Source: Candidatus Wirthbacteria bacterium (GTDB lineage: Bacteria; Patescibacteriota; CG2-30-54-11). From it: a DNA stretch of 46,231 bases. Each line of letters starts with the position of its first letter. Within the stretch, counting starts at the first letter, position 1. The stretch spans positions 1 through 46,231 of the forward strand of contig CAISZI010000001.1 in the NCBI GenBank assembly GCA_903889905.1. Reading direction: 5' to 3'. Both the position numbers and the translations under genes were made by a program. The notes under the pieces are model-generated. The model was not told the origin of the DNA, made no database searches, and was given only the letters and a program-made list of their open reading frames with translations. Below, in pieces: positions 8,912 to 17,500 of the stretch.

Positions 8912-9911
8912 TCGCATCGGCCGTAAGCAGATCATCTGGCTCGGTCTCGCGCTTTTGGTCGTGCTAGGAGGTGTTTGGGGATACAATTTCTTCAAAGTCC
9001 GTCTGGAGCCAGTGAGCATTACTAGCACAACCCCGGCGATGGATGCACTTGAAGTTTCACTTGCTCCAACAATTGTGATTACCTCTGACAAGCCTTTTAA
9101 TATTCTTCCTGGCAGTTTAAGTTTATCCCCTGAAATGGGCCCAATCATATTAGAAAGCGGCCAACAGCAATCCCAGATCCATTTCAATCAAGCGCTCGCT
9201 GTCGACACGCCCTATACACTCACATTTCAGTTTACCAATCGTTATGGTTGGATGAAAAAAACACAATCTCTTACTTTTACCACTCGCAATAAAAACACGA
9301 TCATCTCCATCAAACCAGCCGACTCGTCCGTAATCAACCTTGACGACAACCTGACGCTTGTCTTCCAATATCAAATCCGGCTTTCTGATCTTGATATCGC
9401 TTTGTCGCCAACAATAAAACCAACACTGGCCCTGAGCAATGACACACTCAGCATTTCACCACCGCTTTTATGGGTACCCAATACTGACTACACCTTATCC
9501 ATCAAACCTAGTAGTAGTGCTACTACATTGGAACAATTTGATCCCTTCACTTTCCACTTCAAAACAACCAACGATGCAACTCAAAGTGGTAATTACAATA
9601 AAATCAAAACCTATCAACAAAGTTACCAGAATACCGATGATCCAGCCACGCAGGCACAAATCAAAGGAGATGCTCTCTTCTATCAACAAACCAAACAGGA
9701 TATAGCAAGTACTCCGGAACTTAAGATTTTAAACCAACTACTCACCCCCCTGATTACCCCCGACTTCACCATCAACTACTGGGTAAGTGGAGGTTTCTAT
9801 ACGATCGGTTACTATACTGAGGCTGGCAAGCAAAAGGCGCTGGATTGGTTTGCCGCTCAAGGTTACACACCAAGCAAAATCAATTACATCCCCATGACAC
9901 CACGTCAGTAA
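8895..9911 (+). CDS. Membrane-anchored protein with SbsA-type Ig-like domains
   Basis: The product has a short basic N-terminus and one hydrophobic segment (residues about 12-30) that should anchor it with the rest outside. The extracellular part resembles bacterial Ig-like (SbsA/Big_5-type) folds: alternating hydrophobic strands, a TSTTPAMDA motif near residue 43 and PYTLTFQF near 105, then a second similar unit near 130-230. The last 100 residues are a separate, unrecognised domain with Tyr and Trp. Start choice is supported by GGAGG at 8886-8890, four bases before the ATG and inside the end of the hydrolase gene, so the two are probably co-translated. The stop at 9909-9911 touches the stop of the convergent DciA-like gene with no gap. 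No enzyme motif is visible. Confidence 0.75.
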   Translation: MDRLFNRIGRKQIIWLGLALLVVLGGVWGYNFFKVRLEPVSITSTTPAMDALEVSLAPTIVITSDKPFNILPGSLSLSPEMGPIILESGQQQSQIHFNQALAVDTPYTLTFQFTNRYGWMKKTQSLTFTTRNKNTIISIKPADSSVINLDDNLTLVFQYQIRLSDLDIALSPTIKPTLALSNDTLSISPPLLWVPNTDYTLSIKPSSSATTLEQFDPFTFHFKTTNDATQSGNYNKIKTYQQSYQNTDDPATQAQIKGDALFYQQTKQDIASTPELKILNQLLTPLITPDFTINYWVSGGFYTIGYYTEAGKQKALDWFAAQGYTPSKINYIPMTPRQ

Positions 9912-10229
9912 TCATCGCCCCGTCACCCTCATGCGCTCCACTTTGACGGTTTGCGGCAGCTCCGCATTGATTTGGTCAATCAAATCCAACGTGCTGAGGC
10001 GCAGTTTTTGGGAGACATACGGATCCTGGACCATCACCACCAGTTCGCCCTCGCGGCAGGAGCGCGCACATGGAGTGGCTGCGGTGGAGGTAAAATTTTT
10101 GTCCAGTACCTGTTGGGCAACATTCAGAATATAGGCTTCATCAACTTTGGCTTTGGGCAGGTTGTGTCGCTGCAGAAAACCGCCAAACAGGTCGGTGAGC
10201 GCTGTCGCTTCGGCGTCATTTTTGGTCAT
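9912..10229 (-). CDS. DciA-like (DUF721) replication protein
   Basis: This small protein of about 105 residues fits the DUF721/DciA family, whose members help load the replicative helicase DnaB in bacteria lacking DnaC or DnaI. Support comes from size, a helical N-terminal half, a C-terminal half of short strands (GELVVMVQDPYVSQKL, then LDLIDQINAELP) and position directly after recF. The frame is open further upstream, but those residues lie inside recF and look non-native. I start at the ATG at 10229, with GAAGGGA about ten bases upstream; the ATG at 10247 is the alternative. The start overlaps the recF end by 14 bases, so the two are probably coupled. Confidence 0.7.
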   Translation of the reverse strand: MTKNDAEATALTDLFGGFLQRHNLPKAKVDEAYILNVAQQVLDKNFTSTAATPCARSCREGELVVMVQDPYVSQKLRLSTLDLIDQINAELPQTVKVERMRVTGR

Positions 10230-11334
10230 GTGTAAATTTCCCTTCATGCACACGATAAAGAGTACCCTGGCGCAGCAGACTGGGGCTAAAAAAGGAAGTC
10301 TCGGTGGCAGTAAAGATCGTCTGGTAGGGAAGGGTGGCCGCTTCAATGCGCTCGCGATTAGGCTTATCCATCTCAGACATGACGTCATCCAGAAGCAAGA
10401 TTGGTTTGGTTTGAGTAACTATTTCCAGAGACTGAAGCTCGGCCAGTTTTAGCGCAATGGCCAATGTCCTTGTTTCGCCGCGGGAGGCATAGTCAGCAAC
10501 GACATTGCCCCCCCGTAATGGGTACAAATCGTCCAGGTGTGGGCCCAAACAGGTACGGCCCAATGCGCGCTCGCGCTGGTGCAGGAACTGCAGCTGCTCA
10601 CCGTAAAGCTCGGCAATCGCGACGGCAGAGGGTTGTTTGTCGTGAAAATTTAACGCCGGGTGATAATGCAGGTTGGGCGGATCATGATCGTGCCAGAGCT
10701 CAGCACTAAGCTGGTCATAGAGCGGGATAAACAGGGTTAGAAACTGCAAGCGTTCAGACCAAATGATCGCGGCCGATTCCACCAATGTTGTCGTTAGAAC
10801 TTGCAGCAATTGTTCGTTGATGTGGCCGTTGAGGGCTCCCAGCTCCAGGACTTTGTTGCGATTCTGGAGAGTCTTTTCGTAACGTGACAGGTGGTTTTTA
10901 TAAACATGGCTGAGGGAAGCCAGCAGATTGTCGATAAATTCCCGGCGGCGTGATGGTGGTCCGGTAAAGATGCGGACATCCGCAGGCGAAAAAAAAACGG
11001 TATAGAAGGGAATGCGCCTTTTGGAAAATGGCTTGGAGACTCCCTGCTCAAGGAATTCCTTTTGCAACCTTCCGCTTGCTGACCGCACCATGCGGCGCTC
11101 AATATCCCCATTGGCGGTGCTGCCGCTGACTTTGGCAAAGGGCGCGCCGTGCTGCACCAGGTGTTTGAGTTCGGACCCACGCGCCAGACGGTCTTTGGCA
11201 AGCAGATTGATGGCTTCGAGCACGCTCGTCTTGCCTTGACCGTTGTCGCCCACCAGGAACGATCGTGGTGAAGCAAGCGCAAGTTCGGCGCGGGTAACGA
11301 TACGGAAATTTTGGATCACAATCTGGTTGAGCAT
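10216..11334 (-). CDS. recF: RecF, DNA replication and repair ATPase
   Basis: RecF binds gapped DNA and helps load RecA through RecFOR. The P-loop GDNGQGKT lies at residues 28-35, an ABC-type signature (SRGETRTLAIALK) is near the C-terminus, and Walker B (ILLLDDVMSEMD) follows it, as expected for the family. Length from the ATG at 11334 is 372 residues, close to typical RecF. An in-frame TTG at 11391 would add 19 poorly conserved residues and cross a strong hairpin, so I reject it. The order dnaA, dnaN, recF, DciA is the classic replication-start arrangement. Confidence 0.95.
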   Translation of the reverse strand: MLNQIVIQNFRIVTRAELALASPRSFLVGDNGQGKTSVLEAINLLAKDRLARGSELKHLVQHGAPFAKVSGSTANGDIERRMVRSASGRLQKEFLEQGVSKPFSKRRIPFYTVFFSPADVRIFTGPPSRRREFIDNLLASLSHVYKNHLSRYEKTLQNRNKVLELGALNGHINEQLLQVLTTTLVESAAIIWSERLQFLTLFIPLYDQLSAELWHDHDPPNLHYHPALNFHDKQPSAVAIAELYGEQLQFLHQRERALGRTCLGPHLDDLYPLRGGNVVADYASRGETRTLAIALKLAELQSLEIVTQTKPILLLDDVMSEMDKPNRERIEAATLPYQTIFTATETSFFSPSLLRQGTLYRVHEGKFTHDQK

Positions 11335-11353
11335 GTTATGGGGGGATACGTTA

Positions 11354-11377
11354 AGGGACACGGCCTGGCGTGTCCCT
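11354..11377. repeat. Perfect 9-bp stem hairpin in the dnaN-recF gap
   Basis: AGGGACACG at 11354-11362 and its exact complement at 11369-11377 enclose the six-base loop GCCTGG. In the direction of transcription (minus) the run of T precedes the stem rather than following it, so it does not look like a normal intrinsic terminator. It lies 20 bases upstream of the recF start and may affect recF translation or mRNA processing, or be a small dispersed palindrome. Confidence 0.7.
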
Positions 11378-11403
11378 GTTAAAAAAGACAAAAGACAGAA
11401 CGC

Positions 11404-12528
11404 TTAAGCCCTGATCGGCATAATCACGTAAGTATACTGGCTGGAGACCTTGTCGTTGCCCTGGGGGATGAGGATGCCGGGCGCCAGTGCGTCATTAAGA
11501 CGCATGGTGATTTCGGCTTCACCCGCGACAGCCAGAAAGTCAGTTACATAACGCGAATTATAGGCGATTTTGTTGTCCTCACCTGTAATTTTGGCGCTCA
11601 TCACCGTGCTGTTTTCACCCACCTGGGAGGAAGCGGCCTTAATCGTGAGCGTTTGTTTGGCCTGATCTAACTCGAAATGCACCACCGAGGCGCTGTCTTT
11701 GGCAAAAAGGGCGGCAATGCGCACGGCTTTTTGGAGCTCGTCGCGTTTGATGGTCGCTTCGGTTTTAAATTTAGCGGGAATAATCTGTTTGTAATCAGGA
11801 TACTGGCCAATCAAAAGGCGGGAAAAGAGTTGCACTTCTTTGTAACTAAAAATCACCTGATTGTCGTCATAAGCCACTTCCACGACGTCATCTTTGCCGG
11901 CACCGGCAAGAATGCGTTGCAGTTCGTTGAGATTACGGGCAGGAATGATCAGACGGCTGCCGGATTTGGTGGAATCTTCGTGTAATTCGATTTTTTTCTC
12001 AGCCAGGCGATAACCGTCGGCGGCGACCAGCGTCATTTTTTTACCATCCAAGAGCATCATGACGCCCGTGATGACTGGACGGGATTCGTCCGAGGCTGCG
12101 GAAAAGCTAACCAGAGGAATATTGGAGACCAAATCAGAGGCATTAATGACGACTTTTTCGGCGCCTTTGAGAGCCGGGTTTTCGGGAAATTCATCAGCAT
12201 CTATGCCATTGAAGCTGGCTTCGTAGTTACCGCTTTTCACGGTCATGATGTTGTTGGTAAGAGTGAAGTCGATCTTGTCTTCGGGCACGGAACTGACAAA
12301 TTCGGCCAGGAGCTTGGCGGGTACGGTGAATTTACCTTCCTGTTCCACTTTGGCGCCCACGTTGGCATTAATGCCAACGTCCAAATTAGTGCCCGCCACC
12401 CAGACTTGTTTGTCGGTCGCCTTGATCAGCACATTGCTCAAAACGGGGAGTGTGGGACGGGGGCTGACTATTCTCGCTAGGGTTTGTAATATAGGATCTA
12501 AATTGGATTTGAGACAAGAGAACTGCAT
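11404..12528 (-). CDS. dnaN: DNA polymerase III beta sliding clamp
   Basis: DnaN forms the ring that tethers the replicative polymerase to DNA. The 374-residue length and three-domain pattern fit: an N-terminal start MQFSCLKSNL, SPRPTLPVLSNVLI near residue 23, FTVPAKLLAEFVSSVPEDKI near 67, VITGVMM and VAADGYRLA in domain 2, and a C-terminus ending in YVIMPIRA, the usual MPIR/MPMR type tail. GGGAG lies six bases before the ATG. It is 70 bases upstream of recF on the same strand and separated from dnaA by a 396-base gap that may hold the origin. Confidence 0.97.
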   Translation of the reverse strand: MQFSCLKSNLDPILQTLARIVSPRPTLPVLSNVLIKATDKQVWVAGTNLDVGINANVGAKVEQEGKFTVPAKLLAEFVSSVPEDKIDFTLTNNIMTVKSGNYEASFNGIDADEFPENPALKGAEKVVINASDLVSNIPLVSFSAASDESRPVITGVMMLLDGKKMTLVAADGYRLAEKKIELHEDSTKSGSRLIIPARNLNELQRILAGAGKDDVVEVAYDDNQVIFSYKEVQLFSRLLIGQYPDYKQIIPAKFKTEATIKRDELQKAVRIAALFAKDSASVVHFELDQAKQTLTIKAASSQVGENSTVMSAKITGEDNKIAYNSRYVTDFLAVAGEAEITMRLNDALAPGILIPQGNDKVSSQYTYVIMPIRA

Positions 12529-12781
12529 GGGGCGCTCCCAATAAGAATAGGATGTTATAAATTTAAAAAATCGTAGGGGTCGTAGGCTGGTGGATTTGGT
12601 GGAAAAGTGGTTTTAGCATTGTGGTGACGGCCAGAGATTTCCCTGGCGCATATTGTAAAACTTTTTATCGGTTGTGTATAGATTGCGACGGGTGAAATAA
12701 TCCACAAGCTTTCCTCATTTTTTCCACCGGGGAATGTGGATGACGAGAAACATGATTTGGGATGATTAAACAAGCAAATAA
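12529..12781. other. Candidate replication origin (oriC) between dnaA and dnaN
   Basis: This AT-rich interval contains three single-mismatch matches to the DnaA box TTATNCACA within 71 bases: 12673-12681 (minus), 12698-12706 (plus, TAATCCACA) and 12735-12743 (minus, TGTGGATGA); a looser TTTTCCACC lies at 12720-12728. An A/T-only run near 12554-12570 could be an unwinding element. The position next to dnaA and dnaN is typical of bacterial origins. GC skew could not be computed here, so this is a candidate only. Confidence 0.5.
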
Positions 12782-12881
12782 GCTGTCGTTGCGAGGAGGC
12801 TTTTGCGACGTGGTAATCTCTCTAAAAAAAGAACAAAAAACTAGATTACCGCGGGAATGGTAATTCCCTCGCAATGACAGC
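12782..12881. repeat. REP/MITE-like imperfect palindrome in the dnaA-dnaN gap
   Basis: Two outer arms of 15 bases (12782-12796 and 12867-12881) are complementary with one mismatch and carry the TTGCGAGG core. Inner arms GGTAATCT (12812-12819) and AGATTACC (12843-12850) pair exactly around an A-rich centre. The core resembles a palindromic repeat family scattered through many unrelated bacterial genomes. There is no coding capacity, so it would have to be mobilised by an outside transposase. Confidence 0.65.
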
Positions 12882-12891
12882 CAACCACAAA

Positions 12892-12907
12892 CCCCGTAGC
12901 GACGGGG
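12892..12907 (-). terminator. GC-rich hairpin just after dnaA
   Basis: CCCCGT (12892-12897) and ACGGGG (12902-12907) pair around a four-base loop, 18 bases beyond the dnaA stop. On the minus strand only TTTGT follows, so it would be a weak intrinsic terminator; it may equally be part of the adjoining repeat. Confidence 0.35.
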
Positions 12908-12924
12908 CGCGACCTGTCCCTGTG

Positions 12925-14379
12925 TTACGTATAGACTTTTTGTTCGATAATATCGATTTCATTTTTGAGGGTGTCATCGGTAAGGAGCTGGTCTTCGATC
13001 TTTTGGCAGGAATGCATGACTGTGGTATGGTCTTTACCGCCAAATTCGGCGCCGATCTGGCTAAGGGACAATTTGGATAAATCGCGCATCAGGTACATGG
13101 CAATTTGCCGGGGGAGCATGACTTCTTTTTTGCGGCTGATGCCGGTGATCTCCTCGGCCGGAAGGTTGTAATAAGAGGCAATTGCTTGAAGGATTTTGTC
13201 GGGATGGATTTTTTTGGGCGCGGCGGTGTCTTTGTAGGTGACCAGGATATTTTCGGCGACATCGCGTGTCAGGGGCAGATTGTGAACCTTGGAATGGGTC
13301 AAGACCATATTGAGCGCGCCTTCGAGTTCGCGGATGTTGGAAGTGACGCGTTCGGCGATCACCACCAGCACGTCTTCGGGAATATTGAGGCTGCGTGACT
13401 TGGCGACCAGGATGGCCATGCGCGTTTCAAAACTGGCTTTCTGGATATCGGCAATCAGCCCCGCACCAAAACGGGATTTCAACCTGTCTTCCAGGGTTGG
13501 AATCGCCTTGGGTGGCCGGTCGGATGAGAGCACGATCTGGCTGCCGGAGTTATATAACTCGTTGAACGTATGAAAAAATTCTTCCTGGGTTGAATCCTTG
13601 CCCGCGATGAACTGGATGTCGTCGATCAGGAGCACGTTGGCGGAACGGTATTTGGCCCGAAACTGTTCGGTCTGGTTGGTGCGGATGGAGGAGATTAAGT
13701 CGTTGGTAAACTTTTCCGAGGTTTCGTACAAAATTTTGGCCTGCGGGAATTTGGCCAGTACGCGTTTGGCAATGGCGTGCATCAGGTGAGTCTTGCCCAG
13801 GCCGACGCCACCATAGAGAAACAGGGGATTGTAGGCTTCTCCCGGTTGCTCGGCAACGGCCACAGCCGCCGCGTGGGCCAGTTTGTTATTGTCCCCCACG
13901 ACATAATTATCAAAAGTATAGCGTGAACTCGCTGCGCTGTTGCCTTTGCCGTTGAGGTAGGCGTGCAGCGGCGGGAGACCGCTCTGGCTGGGTGCGGGGC
14001 GCTTGATGCCATCCATCCCAACATTGCTCATGCCCGGGCTGCCACTGGCGGAATTTTGTGCCAGGGAAGCCTGTGCGTTTTCAGTCGCTGCAAACATGCC
14101 CCGGGGCGGTGCCTCAGCGGGCGTGACAGCGACGATTTTGCAGGCAATTTTGGTCATTTCTCCCAAATGCTGCGAGAGAGTTTTTTCAATGATCGGCTGG
14201 TATTTGGTTTCAATGCGCGTTTTGCAAAACCCATTGGGCACAGCCAGTGTCCACATGCCCGGTTCGGACGTGAGCAAACGGCTCTGTTTGATCCAGGTGT
14301 TGTAATTGGCTGGGCTGATCAGCATTTCCAGTTCGCCCAAAACCACGGTCCAGATTTTGTAGGGGTCGATGGTGGACAT
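12925..14379 (-). CDS. dnaA: Chromosomal replication initiator DnaA
   Basis: DnaA binds DnaA boxes at the origin and opens DNA for replication. Domain I covers about residues 1-85, followed by a variable Ala/Ser/Pro linker. The AAA+ domain has its P-loop GGVGLGKT near residue 190 and Walker B (LLIDDIQFIAGK) downstream. The C-terminal domain has the DnaA signature with GGKDHTTVMHSC near residues 440-455. Length (484) is normal. The ATG at 14379 gives a conserved N-terminus, but no good ribosome site precedes it. Upstream lies a composite palindromic repeat, downstream the candidate oriC, so self-regulation through nearby DnaA boxes is possible. Confidence 0.98.
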   Translation of the reverse strand: MSTIDPYKIWTVVLGELEMLISPANYNTWIKQSRLLTSEPGMWTLAVPNGFCKTRIETKYQPIIEKTLSQHLGEMTKIACKIVAVTPAEAPPRGMFAATENAQASLAQNSASGSPGMSNVGMDGIKRPAPSQSGLPPLHAYLNGKGNSAASSRYTFDNYVVGDNNKLAHAAAVAVAEQPGEAYNPLFLYGGVGLGKTHLMHAIAKRVLAKFPQAKILYETSEKFTNDLISSIRTNQTEQFRAKYRSANVLLIDDIQFIAGKDSTQEEFFHTFNELYNSGSQIVLSSDRPPKAIPTLEDRLKSRFGAGLIADIQKASFETRMAILVAKSRSLNIPEDVLVVIAERVTSNIRELEGALNMVLTHSKVHNLPLTRDVAENILVTYKDTAAPKKIHPDKILQAIASYYNLPAEEITGISRKKEVMLPRQIAMYLMRDLSKLSLSQIGAEFGGKDHTTVMHSCQKIEDQLLTDDTLKNEIDIIEQKVYT

Positions 14380-14386
14380 AGACTTG

Positions 14387-14508
14387 AAATTCTAAGCACT
14401 AATAACTAACAAACGAAAAACTCTAAGCACTAATCTCTAACAACCAAACCAAGCAGGACTTCCTGATTGTCTTTGTTTGGTGATTAGTATTTAGTTATTA
14501 GAATTTTA
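14387..14508. repeat. Composite direct and inverted repeat upstream of dnaA
   Basis: CTAAGCACTAAT occurs twice in direct orientation (14392-14403 and 14423-14434). The right side (14476-14508) is a degenerate inverted copy of the left (AATTCTAA..., ...TTAGAATT). The centre is a short hairpin, CAGGA (14454-14458) and TCCTG (14461-14465). It fills most of the 174-base gap between the SpoIID gene and dnaA, so it overlaps the probable dnaA promoter region. No separate promoter is clear to me. Confidence 0.6.
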
Positions 14509-14553
14509 AGCGTACCTGCAGTCTATCGCAAAACCGGCCCCAACTCAAACTGG

Positions 14554-17500
14554 CTACAAGCCGATGCGGTAAAGACGGACATTGACGGTGGCGTTTTGAT
14601 AGTTGGGGTAAGTAAGCAGGGTGTCGGCGGGATCGTAGTAGTATTGTAACAATCCAAATGCCGTCAGGGCGTTGCCATTGTTGATGCCAGGATGATGCGT
14701 GGGATCCTGGGAAAAAAGTGATAAACATTCGGCGCCACGCTGGCTATAGCCGTAGCCATGGCCGTTTAAGGTGCGTTGTGTAACCTTGCTTGTGGCACTT
14801 GCCGTGCAGCCGCCGTCGGCTTCGGCGTAGGTTGGTACCGTTGAGTACCAGTAGGGATCCGGGACGCCGGATGGACTCATGCCGGGATTGTTTGACCCAT
14901 AAGTATTGCCATTGCTGTAGGCAAAATACAAAGACTGGAAGAGGTGGTTGGGTTCACTGGAGTTGTTATTGGTCAAGACTTGTCCTGCGGTTTGGGTCAC
15001 TGCTTTGGTGAGGTTGGAGGCGGGTATTTCGTAACCGTAGCCATAATAAACTTGATCCTGGGCATTGTTCCTGAGGTCATAGCCACCATCTGACCATTTC
15101 CCTCCTTTTTGGATCCAGTAAAAGGCATAGGTGCGGGCAGCGACAATGTTGGCCTTGGTGTATTCGAGGTCGTGGTTCTGCCCGGATTCTCCCAGACTTT
15201 TGAGGTAGTCTTCGACTTTGATGCGGTTGATGACAGTGAGATAAGTATTGGCCTGGTTGGCCTTGGCGAGTACAACTCCACGGAACGAGGTATAACTGCC
15301 AAAACAGCCACCGCTATTGACGTCGTTTTGGTTGGGGCAGTTGTTGATCGTGACCATCGGGACCACTTGCGGGTCGGGTGAATTGACGGGAGTTAGGAGT
15401 ACGGGCAGTTTGGTTTTGACGACACGACCGGGAGTGGAGACGAAGTAATCATTGCTTTGTTTGACATAAAAGACAGAAATGGTCTGGTTGGCTCCCACGC
15501 CAAACAGCGAGCTGCCGGCTTCTTCCCCCGCGCCCAGTCCAAGAGGGCTGCTGAACTGGATGGGGCTGCCCGGGATCCAGCTGAGATGCAGGTCCGCATC
15601 ACCCGTGTCCTCACCAAATTCTACCTTGATCACGTGCGTGCCGGCCGAGAGGGTTTTGAGTGCTGAATAGTTACCACGATGCGGGCGCCATTCGTCCAAA
15701 AGCGGAGTGCTCATATCGTCGACATAGAGGCGGAGACGATCATCCACCATGGCGGTAAAGGTATAGTCGCCGGCCTGTGTAATGGTGAAACCGCCCATGT
15801 ATCGGATCGAAAAGTAATCCACAGGCAGTTGCGGGAACGGGGAACCCTGGCCCCAGCCGTAATCTAACCCGACGGAAGGGCGCGCAAGCGGTGCTCCTGT
15901 CAGGTTTTCATTGCCAAAGTACTGTGCCACATAGGTATTGTCCGGCAGCGAGTTCTGGCCCCAGGTCAGCGCGATATGGGAGGTGTTGTTGTTGTCATAA
16001 TAGTCCACACGGATGGAGTGGTTGCCAGCGGGCAGATACAGCAGGGTCGTCCGGTAGTTGTAGAGGTGGTCATTCCAGTTGTCGATCAGAATATTACCGT
16101 CCACATAAAGTCTTCCCCCGTCAGCGCTGCCCAGGGTAAAGACATAGGAATTGGCGGTCGCTGTGGTGAAATTTGCCAGGTATTGGGCCGAATAGTGGGC
16201 GGTATTTACGCCCGCCAGCGGTGAAATATGGTCAAAGAAGAGGTCTAGCTGGCCCTGACTTCCCTCCTGCCGGGTTGCGATGGGCGCTCCTGACAGTGAC
16301 ATGTTATTGAAGTAATTCCCGGTAAAGGACAAGCCGGTTCCCAAACCCAAGGTTGATAAGTCATAACTATAGTGTATAGCAGCGTCGCCAATGTGTTCCA
16401 TGTATTCAATCTTGATCGTGTGGACGCCGCTATAGAGGAATTTCACGGCTGTCACGGTTGTGCGATGGTCTTGCCATTCGTCGACCAGCGGTGTTCCCAT
16501 GTCATCGACATAGATCCGGACGCGGTCATCCACCATGGCGGTAAAGATATAGTTGCCAGTAGTATTGATCATTGTGGAGCTAATCCAGCGGACGGAAAAA
16601 TTATCGCCCGGGATGAGCAGTGATGGTGCTCCCGTTCCCCAACTAAAATCCACCGCGGGATCAATGCGGGTCATTGCCGGAGCTCCACTCAAGGTCGGGT
16701 TGTTGAAGTACTGGCCGACCGAGGCGCCGGCCGCCACGGGTCTGCGTCCCCACCAGAAGCTGAGGCGAGCGCCGCCGCCGTTTTGATAGTAGCGGACATA
16801 AATCGTATGGTCCCCTGGCGGGAGCATGATATCCGCAGATTTGAAGCCATAACGATGGTCCGACCAGTTGTCGATCAGGGGTTGCCCGTCGATGATTAAC
16901 GTTGATCCGTCGTCGCTGCCGAGAGTAAAGGTATAAGTTTCGGGGACAGCGTTATGAAATGCGGTGTAATACAGTGCCGAATAGTTTGTGTTGCCAAGCC
17001 CGGAGAGAGGGGAGGAGGTCCCAAAGTTGAGGTTCAACTGTCCATACGAACCATCCTGGCGACTGCCGATCGCGCCACCCTGGAGCGCCATGCCGTTGTA
17101 ATAATAACCATAGACATTCAGTGCCCCGTCGGTTCCCTGGCTGGTTTTTTGCCAGCTTAAATGTAGCTCTGCTCCACCGCCGGCCTGCATGTATTCGATT
17201 TTAAGTATATGGTAACCCGAACTTAGTGGAACCACCGCGTCGTGGGAAGCCATTTGGTCGTACCATTCATCCATGACGGGCGTAACCATGTCATCGACAT
17301 AGAGGCGGATGCGGTCATCCACCATGGCGGTAAAGAGATAATTGCCCGTTTGGTCAACATTAACTGCGCCAATCCAGCGGCCGCTCCAGTTGGTGTTGGG
17401 AATTCCTGCTGCTGGCGATATGTTGCCCCAGGCATAATTTAGGGTTGTCGTATCTGCTGCAGGTACACCGGCGCCACTCAAATCGCGATTGGGGAAGTAG

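Noticed and set aside
1-9911. Integrated conjugative element with attachment ends
   Set aside because: No integrase, relaxase, tRNA target or direct terminal repeats are in the window, so mobility cannot be claimed.
10230-10388. N-terminal extension of the DciA-like protein
   Set aside because: These codons lie inside recF, are Arg/Pro/Cys-rich, and a good ribosome site precedes the later ATG.
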